This document shows positions 31,965 to 44,600 of a DNA stretch of 64,000 nucleotides, in pieces; the first letter of the stretch is position 1, and each line of letters starts with the position of its first letter. The notes under the pieces were generated by a model. It did not search any database, was not told where the DNA came from, and saw only the letters and a list, made by a program, of their open reading frames with translations. Source of the DNA: Liquidambar formosana (lineage: Eukaryota; Streptophyta; Magnoliopsida; Saxifragales; Altingiaceae); assembly GCA_039720395.1 (NCBI GenBank), contig CM077833.1, positions 596,501 through 660,500 of the forward strand, in the 5' to 3' direction. Made by a program: the position numbers and the translations under genes.

Positions 31965-33622
31965 TGTTAGGATTATGCCCTAGAGCCAATCATAGAGATG
32001 ATTGTTTAGGGATTAGGAACAATCATTTGATTTCATTTATGTATGTCACATTTATTATTGATTTAATAAAAGGGCTTATTCTATTATGTTTATATGCATC
32101 ATTTATATTTACATAATATGTCCATGGAGTTAGAGTTGAGAATATGGAATTACAAAGAGTTGTAATTTTGAGACTATAGATATATCTCTGTACTAAACTC
32201 CTAAAGCATTCCTAGTTGAAGGTTCACTATGATGGACAGTAATGAACCATAGGACTAGCACTTGTTAGGCTGACTCTATAGGAGGATAGCTAGTCTCAAG
32301 CTATTTGTGTGGAGACACTACAACCAACAAGTGGGTGCCTATTGCGAGAATAGGTACACTGAATGTGACCAAAGATATGAGATAAACTGAATGGAGTTTT
32401 TTCCTGCTTGTCAATCAGTTTCTCATTGTTATAGTGGTACAAGTAATCCTTAGACCTGAGACACCATAGTTGCCTTATGCATGTAGCTTTAGAAGTTTGA
32501 TAACACTAAGTGCAGATCCTATTCAGGGGTCTGCAAAGGTGTTCATTGGCCCTACTGCTATGTGTATGAAGGCATGTGAGTGATCAACAAGGGATCCATC
32601 ACTCTCAGGAAAAAGAGAGAGAATGTCTCATATAGCATTCATAATATAACTCATTAAATCCATGGCCATGGTAGGATGAATATGAAAAGAGTTTCATGAG
32701 TTCATCAATGAGTTGATATCTATGAATGAGTATAAAGTAATTGAACTAGGGACTTGACAGACTTCCATGTCCTATTAGTTCAATTGGAGACATTGTGTTG
32801 AAGGAAGGATGCAATTGTAACCTATAAACTATAACAGAAGGGTTCTTGGTAAATGACTATTCACCTCATTAAGGACCACACCATGAGCCATATGCTAGGT
32901 GTTACTCATGGTTAGTAGAAGCCCTAATTGATATAAGTGAGTTATAATCAATTAGGGAATTGGAAGGAGTTCCAATTAGACCCTAAATGGAAAGAGTTCC
33001 ATTGTGCACACCTCGTGCTATTCCTACTACTTAATGATGTGAACCCAATGGGTCACACACTGATCATGCAAGAAGGGCTTTAAAGTCTATGAGAGAAAAG
33101 GTTTTAGTGAATAAAGAATAGTTCTTTATAGGCCTATTTGTATTTGATACAAATAATAGGGGTTAATGTGCAATTAAGTGTAATTACACATAACCCTATT
33201 AGGGTTTCTTCCCCATGGCCAGCCCCCTTTAGTGGGCTGCCTATATAAGTCACACTTATGTGTGACATGGCATAATAGGCTTGCACAATAAACCCTAGCC
33301 GTCCAGCCCCTTGGAGGCTCTCTTCTCTCTCTCTCTCTTCTCCACCTCTAGCAACAACAAGGAAGAAGAAAGAAAGGACTTGAAGCTCTAGCTAGGTGTG
33401 GATACCGTTGGAGGCAGCACACTTGGGCTGCTCATTCACCGCTGTCCGGAATCAAAGCTTGGAGCAAAAAGGAGAAGACAAAAATTCTGTAAGTGTTCTA
33501 ACCCTCTTTGTAGTTAGGGTTTGATTTTGTGTTATGCATAGTTAGATTCATGGGATTGGGAATCGTAGGAAAATTTTTTATATTCCGCACTTCTATTTTT
33601 CCCTATTGTTCGATTCCCAACA
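31965..33622 (+). mobile_element. LTR-B of array unit 1
   Basis: TGTTAGG...CCCAACA, 1,658 bp. The TATA box tatataag at 33242-33249 is followed by the short inverted repeat gtcacacttatgtgtgac. A TC-rich stretch near 33320 resembles the solo LTRs. Confidence 0.92.
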
Positions 33623-33623
33623 G

Positions 33624-33636
33624 TGGTATCAGAGCC
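33624..33636 (+). other. Primer-binding site, unit 1 (tRNA-iMet)
   Basis: TGGTATCAGAGCC one base after the LTR, the standard copia PBS. Repeated at 41661-41673 and 49699-49711. Confidence 0.92.
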
Positions 33637-36600
33637 ATGATTATGCATAATACAAAATACATATGGGCTGGTAATTATGGTGTAATTGAATGATTCAAAA
33701 ATCTGGAAAATTTTTTCTGCATAATTGGTTTTCCTCCATGGCTGAACCTAGGGTTTGGAACCCTAGGTCAATTCTCTTCTACTCCTCTTCTAATTGATGG
33801 TTAAGTGTATCCATGGATGCAATAGGTTGCATAGGGTTTGAGTTTGGAGAAGAAGAATAAGGAAACTAGGGTTTTATAAAACTGTTATGAACAGTTTTCA
33901 TGGTTGCCATGAAAAACCGTCATCTTGTTTTGCCTGCCGAATTCAGAGTTCTTCTCCAAAATTTTCGAGCCATATATGGTTAGAAAGCTCTTTGAATAAG
34001 CTTTCCAACCCAACAAACGGTGCGTCAATCCGAGTTCTGTAGTGAAAGTTATGAATTTTTTACTACAGGCTGTCTGGAAAGACAGTTTTGCTCGGGAATG
34101 ATGCAATAGCCACAACTTTGAGTTATTGATGGAGATCAAAGGCATGGCAATGGTTGCCACCACTTGGGTTATGTTCTAGACATGGTAGGGAAAGGTTCCC
34201 AAGCATTTAGATGCATCATAATTGGATTAAGATGCTAGAACAGAAGGAAGAAGGAGAAGAACACCATGGAGGCTGAATCTGGGTTTTAGAACCCTAAGGT
34301 TCTTGCAATTAATTCTAATTAAAGCTACTGTATTTATGATGGAAGATCATTTTAGGATCATTATATATCATGTGTATATGATTTTCTTTAAGTTTCAAAA
34401 AGGTTTTGATGGAAAAAGATTCAAAAAGTTTGAAAATTTTTCATGAACAGCATAGCAGAATTTTTCTGCAGAAAAGTCATCAATGGAGTTTTGATTAGAA
34501 CTTGAGTTAGGGAACTCTAAATTGCATGAAACCAATTGCATTAGTTTCCTAAGACATGTAGGATACTGAGAAAATTCGTTTGGTAGCCTAATTCATTCAT
34601 CTTGCTGGGTTTTAAATCAATTTCTGACAATGGACAGTATGCTGTAAATTTCTGGGCAGCCTACTGTTGTTTTAATTGTTTAGAACAATTGGTGATGATT
34701 TGATCATCCAAACCTCTTCTATTAGCTTAGTATTTCATGTAGGGACATGATACAAAAGCTGGTTTCAATGGAGGAGTCGAATTGATAAGGTTTTAGAAGC
34801 TATTGTGACCTTGAAGGTCTGCAACAATGGCTCCAGCAATGGGTTTTGGAAACCCTAATTGTTCTTGATGATGGTAGCCACTTCCACCTCTTCTCACGTG
34901 TCCAAGGGCTTGTCCCACACCCCTGTAGTCCTCTCCCTTGGTTGGCCATGGCCTCCCACAGCCGTTGGTGGCCATGGCAGCCTAGCCAAGCTCAGGCAGC
35001 CCCCTGTTAGTGACGGCTGCATAGAGTTAAGGATGAAACCCTAATTTTGAGTTAATGATGAAACCCTAATTTCATTATGGCATTAATTAAAACCCTAATC
35101 GGAATATTAATTACCTTAATTAAGAGTTAATGATTGGTCATTAAATGACCAATCATGGTTATTGATTGTTAGGGCATAAATAATACCATTAATGATGTCT
35201 AGGGTTAGGGTTTTGGAAACCCTAATTAGTGTAATTAATTAAGGGTAATTAATACCCTATTTGGCATTAATTAAACCCTAATCCCTTTTATTAAATACCA
35301 TATGAACCTAGGGTTTTAATGATTGGACATTAAATGACCAATCATAAGGCATTTAATGATTAGGGCTTGCATTTAGGGTTTAGGGTTATGCATTTAGGGT
35401 TTAGGGTTTTAGGAAACCCTAATACACTAATTCATCATTTTAATGATTTTATTTAATTCCTATATTAATTATTTAATTAATATTGATTAATTTTATAATG
35501 TTTTAAATGGTTTAAAACACAATTAGGGATTAAATTAAAATCTGGAAATTCTTAATTAAATGAAATTGTTTTGTTTAATTAAGGAAACCCTAATATTGGA
35601 TATTAGAGTTATTTTAGGAAACTTTACATGTTTTAAATTAATTTGATTAATTGAAACTATAATGTCTTAAATGTTAAGACTTTATTTAATTCTGGATATT
35701 TTTGTTAAAACCTAATAAGATTAGGATGCATTAATGAGATTAATGTAAATCATTCAAGAGAATTACCATAATGCCCATATGTTTTAATGCTTACAGTTTT
35801 TCTTTACATTATGCAATGAGATTGTATGTATGTGCTTGGATGATGATTATGGACTATACCCTTTAAACCAATTGTGATTGGCCGTCTTATGAATGGGATG
35901 TTATTATTTACAAGAGTTGTAATTTTATTAAAGTGATGTAATTTATTTGGGGCTTGCATGCCACCTTCCCTCTCCCTCTCTCTCTATCATTCTCTTATGT
36001 ACCCCACATTCCCCTTATGTATCCCTTTCTTTAAATTATGTAAATGTTATGTAATCGAGAGCGCACTAAGGAGCATGGTGGACCCAAAGGAGCATGATAG
36101 AGCCCAACAAGCCAATGGTGGAGACCATCAAGCCAAGGGAGCAGATTGAAGGACTTGAAAGCTTAGAGAAGTGTTTCAAGAAAGCATGCATGTTACGAAT
36201 GGTTTATTTTACGATCACCTACACCCACCTTAGACCTTGGATTCAATCTATTGGCTTGGATTGAATCCTCTCAAAGTCCATAATCATCATAGTGGGAGCT
36301 TTAATTTATGAGATAATTGTTTTAGCTCCAATACCATAGTTTGGTATATGTTACCTATTCACTTAGGGACTAATACCAAAATATGGTACTTTATATATGT
36401 TGATATATAATAGCATGCGATGTATGATTTATAATAGCATGAGATGTATGATTATAAATAGCATAATTTATATGTTTAAATTTTGATACATAGGATGCAT
36501 GTTAATTTGATGAGACCCTTTAAAACCCCTCTTATTTAATATTAAGTTGAAAATGGAGAAGTCATTGGGGAATGAATTCTTCATTGCCTTCCATCATTAT

Positions 36601-37084
36601 AGGATCATCTAACGTCCCTTAATGTGGGTACCTGGCTGCAGACATGTAGGAGCTACCTATATTAAAGACATTACTTGAAACTATCACATATGTAGATATC
36701 ATGGGGTGCCTAAGCTGGTATATACCAAGAAACTAACATGTGAGGTATATATTTGGTGAAACATACCTGTGTGAATGATGGGCTTAACTTAACTAGGGAA
36801 GTATTCCAAGAAACTAACATGTGAGGAGTATGTACCCTAGAGGCAAAACGATTGGAATTTGCTTATGCAGCAATAGACAAAGAGTTGTCTTCTTATTGTG
36901 GGTTAGAAGTCAAGAAACTAACATGTGAGGCTTCTAGGTCACAGTGGGACCCCAATCCCCATTAGGAATGAGATTCCCGAATTCCATTAGAGGGTGTATG
37001 GAATTTGATAAAATAGTGGGAGGTACCATATGATTAAAGACCCAATCATTATGGATAAAAATGAAATCTAATTCTCTGTTTATG
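33637..37084 (+). other. Copia internal region 5' part, unit 1, non-coding
   Basis: Long AT-rich leader without a supportable gene; the open frames at 33885-34163 and 34793-35044 recur in the other units only because the DNA is duplicated. It holds telomere-like TTTAGGG motifs (35371-35413), dyads such as gattggtcattaaatgaccaatc (about 35130 and 35320), and three copies of caagaaactaacatgtgagg at 36726-36745, 36807-36826 and 36911-36930. Unit 2 has the same content at +8,037. Confidence 0.6.
35371..35413 (+). repeat. Telomere-like TTTAGGG motifs, unit 1
   Basis: Two pairs of TTTAGGG separated by a few bases, repeated at 43408-43450. Too short to be a telomere remnant. Confidence 0.6.
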
Positions 37085-37445
37085 TAGATTACCTAATTAC
37101 TCACCTCAAAACCCCTATTTCCTAATATATAGGATATTGATAGTTTGACTAAACCCGATTTCTTTGATTGACTTAGGAAATTGAGAATTGTTCTCAATTT
37201 CAAAAGATTGTTTATATGCTATTAGGCCTTTTATTAAAGGCCCTCCATAAAACATCCTAAGAAGAAAAAGACACTATGCGCAATTGGCATCTTGTTGCCA
37301 TGCTATATGATAGTATTGATGACCAATGAGCTTCAGAAGCAAAATTAGTCAATGCAAGTGCCTTTGATGCCCTACATCACATACAAAGGTTGTATAGTGA
37401 GTAAAATAATACTATAAAGTATAGTAGTTATAAAGGACTTCTTCT
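37085..37445 (+). pseudogene. Copia gag-like remnant, unit 1
   Basis: With frame changes the translation gives a block like LRIVLNFKRLF and, further on, ASAFDALHHIQRLYSE, as in the gag of this copia group. Many stops. The same sequence is at 45122-45482 in unit 2. Confidence 0.4.
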
Positions 37446-38099
37446 GGACTAGGATGTAATAAAAGTTGTTTATTAATAATCATTCTTTTGAAAAATGATT
37501 AATCACATAGAATAGCTTGAGAAGCTAGATGTGATTTAAAATGGAAGCATAGAGGAAAGCAAGTCTTGAAAAGTCAAAGACAAAGAAATATAATTATTTT
37601 GTAGTAAACATAAGGTATTGTAAAGGAAACTTGATAAAGTATCAGTCTTCCTAGAAGAACTAAACTTTTGAAGTTTTGGTTCATGCTCTAAACTAAATTG
37701 TTGGTTAGTTCTGCTTCTTGGTTTTTGGATTCTAGTGTAATCTAAATCGAAGCAGAAAGTTAAGTAGATAATAAGTTACCTTTAAAAATTTTAATAGAGC
37801 AAGAGTTGCTAGATTAATTTTGGGAACTTATTTCTTAACTAAGTCATTTAAGACATTCTAGAAATTTGATTTCCGAATTTAAATGACTAATTAGAGCGAA
37901 TGCAACGTATTCCGAGAATACAAGAGATGTAGAGACTCTCATTTAAATGTAACGATTATGACTTGGTTATGAGATGACCAAACCCATCTTTTACTTTGTG
38001 AAGTGAATGAGTTACATTTATAATTTGACTATACATTGTGATGTATACAGTCATGTAGAGCATGCATTCAATTATAGTAGACTCATCTTAGAATACCAT

Positions 38100-40001
38100 A
38101 GCTCAATGGTGAATCTAAGAGAACAAATTGAACCCTATTAAGATATGGTTTGATCCATGATGAGTTTTACTAATGTATCCATCTAGGATATACCTTAAAA
38201 TTGCTACATATTGATAATTTAGGGTTCACTCCAGTTTTGTCCCAATTATATCAGATATGATATGGGAAGAAACCCAACTTATAGAAGTTAAGGCTTGGGT
38301 TTGTGCTACGTTTGTCTGGAAACATAATGTAGACAATCTGGAAATAAGGTCAAGTAAGTGTTGAATTGTGGTATATCCCAAAAGTGGTTGGGATAGTATT
38401 TCTATTACTCTAATGAACAAAAGTTGTCCATTAGGATGATTGCTGGATTTTCTTGAGAAAGAGTTCATTTAAGAAAGATGCAAAAGTAGATAGACTTTAC
38501 AGAATTGTTTGTAAAGCCACAAACCAACAAAGATCCAACCCTTGCCCCTGTTGAGGCAAAACCTTTAATTACACCACATGCTTTTCATAGATCAAATTGG
38601 ATATTTCTTTAACATAAGAGAGATATTGTATCTCCATTAGAATGTGAAAGAATTGTTCTTTGGTGATAAAGATCACCAAGATAATCCTATTGATTATGAT
38701 TAGGCGATGTTTGACATCAACTTGAGAAATGACTAAGAGTCATTAAATCCAATATGGACAGGTAGAGACCTAAAAGGCTTGGCTATTTAAGAATGTTTTC
38801 AACATAGGCAAAAAGTTGTCTATAAAGAAACTTGTTTGATAATAGTTATGCTGAAATCCATTTGGATCTTGTTATCTATAAACACACATTTTGAATATGA
38901 CATATGTCAAAAAGGATATAAAGATGTTATATCAAATGGTGAAAAACCATGAAAGTGTGTAAGTTATAGAAGTCTATTAATAGACTACAAGGTTCTCATA
39001 ATTAGAACATCTATAAAGTTGAAGTAATCAAATTGTTTGATTTCTCTCATTGTATAGATGGACCATGAGTGTATAAAAGGTTAGTGGGAGTGCGATCGTT
39101 TTTCTTTATCCTAAGTATAGATGACATCCTAATCATTATGAATGATATATGAATGTTATCTAATGTAAAGTTTTGGTTTTTGGAGAAAAACTAATTCATG
39201 AAAGATTTGGCAGAAGCATCCAACAAGATCTATAGAGATAGATCATATAGATTGCTAAGTATCTCCAAATCATCAAACATAGTTGAAATGTTGAAGGAGT
39301 TCAACATGGAGAATTCTAAGGGAGGTCCGATTTACTTCAGATAAGAATTCATTATTCAAGGGCATGTGCCCTAGGATAACACAAGTAAGGTTCTTAAAGT
39401 GTTAAGAAGCCTTATTCTGCACTATGTATTGAACCTGATATCTATTATGTTGTAATTGTTACAAATAGTTATCAGTCAATTCAAATTTGGAATATTGGAT
39501 TGTATATGGAAATTGTAAACTCATAGTAGATGGGTATATGGATTTGGATATAATCCATATGGGGTATATTTTATATTCACTTTAGTTGGTGAAATACTTA
39601 ATGGAAGAACTGTATGAAAGATACAGTAGATTCCATTATTAAGGGTGAATTAATTGTCGCATTGTCTAGGAGACTGTTTGGATCTATAAGTTCATTTAGA
39701 ACTTGGAGTTGTTCCTTCCATTGAGTTGCCCACACCTTGTTTTGTGACAACAATGGGTCTATATCTCAAGTATAGGAATCACGGTCTCATCAAAAGTCCA
39801 AACACATAGAGCGACAATTCCAAGTGATTAGAGGAATCATTGGAAGAGGTAATAGATACATTACAGAAGATATTATCTACATAAGTTTTTGTAGACCTAC
39901 TGACTAAAGCTTTAAAACATAATTTGTTATGTCTAAGACCAACATCTTGAGAAGATAAGTATGCGATACATGGTCGATTGGCTTTAGTGCAAGTGGGAGA
40001 T
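38100..40001 (+). pseudogene. Copia pol remnant (integrase end, RT, RNase H), unit 1
   Basis: Integrase C-terminal part near 38140-38320 (MVRSMMSFTN after a stop-broken block, then YGKKPNL). RT near 38640-39410: DFSHCID..VYKRLVGVRS, the catalytic SIDDILIIMNDI, FMKDLAEAS, KIYRDRSYRLLSIS. RNase H follows to 39995 with CDNNGSISQV. Frameshifts and stops occur throughout, so no protein is made. The polypurine tract precedes the next LTR at 40002. Confidence 0.75.
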
Positions 40002-41659
40002 TGTTAGGATTATGCCCTAGAGCCAATCATAGAGATGATTGTTTAGGGATTAGGAACAATCATTTGATTTCATTTATGTATGTCACATTTATTATTGATT
40101 TAATAAAAGGGCTTATTCTATTATGTTTATATGCATCATTTATATTTACATAATATGTCCATGGAGTTAGAGTTGAGAATATGGAATTACAAAGAGTTGT
40201 AATTTTGAGACTATAGATATATCTCTGTACTAAACTCCTAAAGCATTCCTAGTTGAAGGTTCACTATGATGGACAGTAATGAACCATAGGACTAGCACTT
40301 GTTAGGCTGACTCTATAGGAGGATAGCTAGTCTCAAGCTATTTGTGTGGAGACACTACAACCAACAAGTGGGTGCCTATTGCGAGAATAGGTACACTGAA
40401 TGTGACCAAAGATATGAGATAAACTGAATGGAGTTTTTTCCTGCTTGTCAATCAGTTTCTCATTGTTATAGTGGTACAAGTAATCCTTAGACCTGAGACA
40501 CCATAGTTGCCTTATGCATGTAGCTTTAGAAGTTTGATAACACTAAGTGCAGATCCTATTCAGGGGTCTGCAAAGGTGTTCATTGGCCCTACTGCTATGT
40601 GTATGAAGGCATGTGAGTGATCAACAAGGGATCCATCACTCTCAGGAAAAAGAGAGAGAATGTCTCATATAGCATTCATAATATAACTCATTAAATCCAT
40701 GGCCATGGTAGGATGAATATGAAAAGAGTTTCATGAGTTCATCAATGAGTTGATATCTATGAATGAGTATAAAGTAATTGAACTAGGGACTTGACAGACT
40801 TCCATGTCCTATTAGTTCAATTGGAGACATTGTGTTGAAGGAAGGATGCAATTGTAACCTATAAACTATAACAGAAGGGTTCTTGGTAAATGACTATTCA
40901 CCTCATTAAGGACCACACCATGAGCCATATGCTAGGTGTTACTCATGGTTAGTAGAAGCCCTAATTGATATAAGTGAGTTATAATCAATTAGGGAATTGG
41001 AAGGAGTTCCAATTAGACCCTAAATGGAAAGAGTTCCATTGTGCACACCTCGTGCTATTCCTACTACTTAATGATGTGAACCCAATGGGTCACACACTGA
41101 TCATGCAAGAAGGGCTTTAAAGTCTATGAGAGAAAAGGTTTTAGTGAATAAAGAATAGTTCTTTATAGGCCTATTTGTATTTGATACAAATAATAGGGGT
41201 TAATGTGCAATTAAGTGTAATTACACATAACCCTATTAGGGTTTCTTCCCCATGGCCAGCCCCCTTTAGTGGGCTGCCTATATAAGTCACACTTATGTGT
41301 GACATGGCATAATAGGCTTGCACAATAAACCCTAGCCGTCCAGCCCCTTGGAGGCTCTCTTCTCTCTCTCTCTCTTCTCCACCTCTAGCAACAACAAGGA
41401 AGAAGAAAGAAAGGACTTGAAGCTCTAGCTAGGTGTGGATACCGTTGGAGGCAGCACACTTGGGCTGCTCATTCACCGCTGTCCGGAATCAAAGCTTGGA
41501 GCAAAAAGGAGAAGACAAAAATTCTGTAAGTGTTCTAACCCTCTTTGTAGTTAGGGTTTGATTTTGTGTTATGCATAGTTAGATTCATGGGATTGGGAAT
41601 CGTAGGAAAATTTTTTATATTCCGCACTTCTATTTTTCCCTATTGTTCGATTCCCAACA
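40002..41659 (+). mobile_element. LTR-B of array unit 2
   Basis: Copy of the unit 1 LTR at +8,037 with the same TATA box and termini. I saw no difference by eye. Confidence 0.92.
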
Positions 41660-44600
41660 GTGGTATCAGAGCCATGATTATGCATAATACAAAATACATA
41701 TGGGCTGGTAATTATGGTGTAATTGAATGATTCAAAAATCTGGAAAATTTTTTCTGCATAATTGGTTTTCCTCCATGGCTGAACCTAGGGTTTGGAACCC
41801 TAGGTCAATTCTCTTCTACTCCTCTTCTAATTGATGGTTAAGTGTATCCATGGATGCAATAGGTTGCATAGGGTTTGAGTTTGGAGAAGAAGAATAAGGA
41901 AACTAGGGTTTTATAAAACTGTTATGAACAGTTTTCATGGTTGCCATGAAAAACCGTCATCTTGTTTTGCCTGCCGAATTCAGAGTTCTTCTCCAAAATT
42001 TTCGAGCCATATATGGTTAGAAAGCTCTTTGAATAAGCTTTCCAACCCAACAAACGGTGCGTCAATCCGAGTTCTGTAGTGAAAGTTATGAATTTTTTAC
42101 TACAGGCTGTCTGGAAAGACAGTTTTGCTCGGGAATGATGCAATAGCCACAACTTTGAGTTATTGATGGAGATCAAAGGCATGGCAATGGTTGCCACCAC
42201 TTGGGTTATGTTCTAGACATGGTAGGGAAAGGTTCCCAAGCATTTAGATGCATCATAATTGGATTAAGATGCTAGAACAGAAGGAAGAAGGAGAAGAACA
42301 CCATGGAGGCTGAATCTGGGTTTTAGAACCCTAAGGTTCTTGCAATTAATTCTAATTAAAGCTACTGTATTTATGATGGAAGATCATTTTAGGATCATTA
42401 TATATCATGTGTATATGATTTTCTTTAAGTTTCAAAAAGGTTTTGATGGAAAAAGATTCAAAAAGTTTGAAAATTTTTCATGAACAGCATAGCAGAATTT
42501 TTCTGCAGAAAAGTCATCAATGGAGTTTTGATTAGAACTTGAGTTAGGGAACTCTAAATTGCATGAAACCAATTGCATTAGTTTCCTAAGACATGTAGGA
42601 TACTGAGAAAATTCGTTTGGTAGCCTAATTCATTCATCTTGCTGGGTTTTAAATCAATTTCTGACAATGGACAGTATGCTGTAAATTTCTGGGCAGCCTA
42701 CTGTTGTTTTAATTGTTTAGAACAATTGGTGATGATTTGATCATCCAAACCTCTTCTATTAGCTTAGTATTTCATGTAGGGACATGATACAAAAGCTGGT
42801 TTCAATGGAGGAGTCGAATTGATAAGGTTTTAGAAGCTATTGTGACCTTGAAGGTCTGCAACAATGGCTCCAGCAATGGGTTTTGGAAACCCTAATTGTT
42901 CTTGATGATGGTAGCCACTTCCACCTCTTCTCACGTGTCCAAGGGCTTGTCCCACACCCCTGTAGTCCTCTCCCTTGGTTGGCCGTGGCCTCCCACAGCC
43001 GTTGGTGGCCATGGCAGCCTAGCCAAGCTCAGGCAGCCCCCTGTTAGTGACGGCTGCATAGAGTTAAGGATGAAACCCTAATTTTGAGTTAATGATGAAA
43101 CCCTAATTTCATTATGGCATTAATTAAAACCCTAATCGGAATATTAATTACCTTAATTAAGAGTTAATGATTGGTCATTAAATGACCAATCATGGTTATT
43201 GATTGTTAGGGCATAAATAATACCATTAATGATGTCTAGGGTTAGGGTTTTGGAAACCCTAATTAGTGTAATTAATTAAGGGTAATTAATACCCTATTTG
43301 GCATTAATTAAACCCTAATCCCTTTTATTAAATACCATATGAACCTAGGGTTTTAATGATTGGACATTAAATGACCAATCATAAGGCATTTAATGATTAG
43401 GGCTTGCATTTAGGGTTTAGGGTTATGCATTTAGGGTTTAGGGTTTTAGGAAACCCTAATACACTAATTCATCATTTTAATGATTTTATTTAATTCCTAT
43501 ATTAATTATTTAATTAATATTGATTAATTTTATAATGTTTTAAATGGTTTAAAACACAATTAGGGATTAAATTAAAATCTGGAAATTCTTAATTAAATGA
43601 AATTGTTTTGTTTAATTAAGGAAACCCTAATATTGGATATTAGAGTTATTTTAGGAAACTTTACATGTTTTAAATTAATTTGATTAATTGAAACTATAAT
43701 GTCTTAAATGTTAAGACTTTATTTAATTCTGGATATTTTTGTTAAAACCTAATAAGATTAGGATGCATTAATGAGATTAATGTAAATCATTCAAGAGAAT
43801 TACCATAATGCCCATATGTTTTAATGCTTACAGTTTTTCTTTACATTATGCAATGAGATTGTATGTATGTGCTTGGATGATGATTATGGACTATACCCTT
43901 TAAACCAATTGTGATTGGCCGTCTTATGAATGGGATGTTATTATTTACAAGAGTTGTAATTTTATTAAAGTGATGTAATTTATTTGGGGCTTGCATGCCA
44001 CCTTCCCTCTCCCTCTCTCTCTATCATTCTCTTATGTACCCCACATTCCCCTTATGTATCCCTTTCTTTAAATTATGTAAATGTTATGTAATCGAGAGCG
44101 CACTAAGGAGCATGGTGGACCCAAAGGAGCATGATAGAGCCCAACAAGCCAATGGTGGAGACCATCAAGCCAAGGGAGCAGATTGAAGGACTTGAAAGCT
44201 TAGAGAAGTGTTTCAAGAAAGCATGCATGTTACGAATGGTTTATTTTACGATCACCTACACCCACCTTAGACCTTGGATTCAATCTATTGGCTTGGATTG
44301 AATCCTCTCAAAGTCCATAATCATCATAGTGGGAGCTTTAATTTATGAGATAATTGTTTTAGCTCCAATACCATAGTTTGGTATATGTTACCTATTCACT
44401 TAGGGACTAATACCAAAATATGGTACTTTATATATGTTGATATATAATAGCATGCGATGTATGATTTATAATAGCATGAGATGTATGATTATAAATAGCA
44501 TAATTTATATGTTTAAATTTTGATACATAGGATGCATGTTAATTTGATGAGACCCTTTAAAACCCCTCTTATTTAATATTAAGTTGAAAATGGAGAAGTC

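Noticed and set aside
33885..34163. A 92-codon minus-strand ORF conserved at 33885, 41922 and 49960
   Set aside because: It is identical only because the 8-kb unit is duplicated. It lies in the copia leader, has no domain, and gives no independent evidence of selection.
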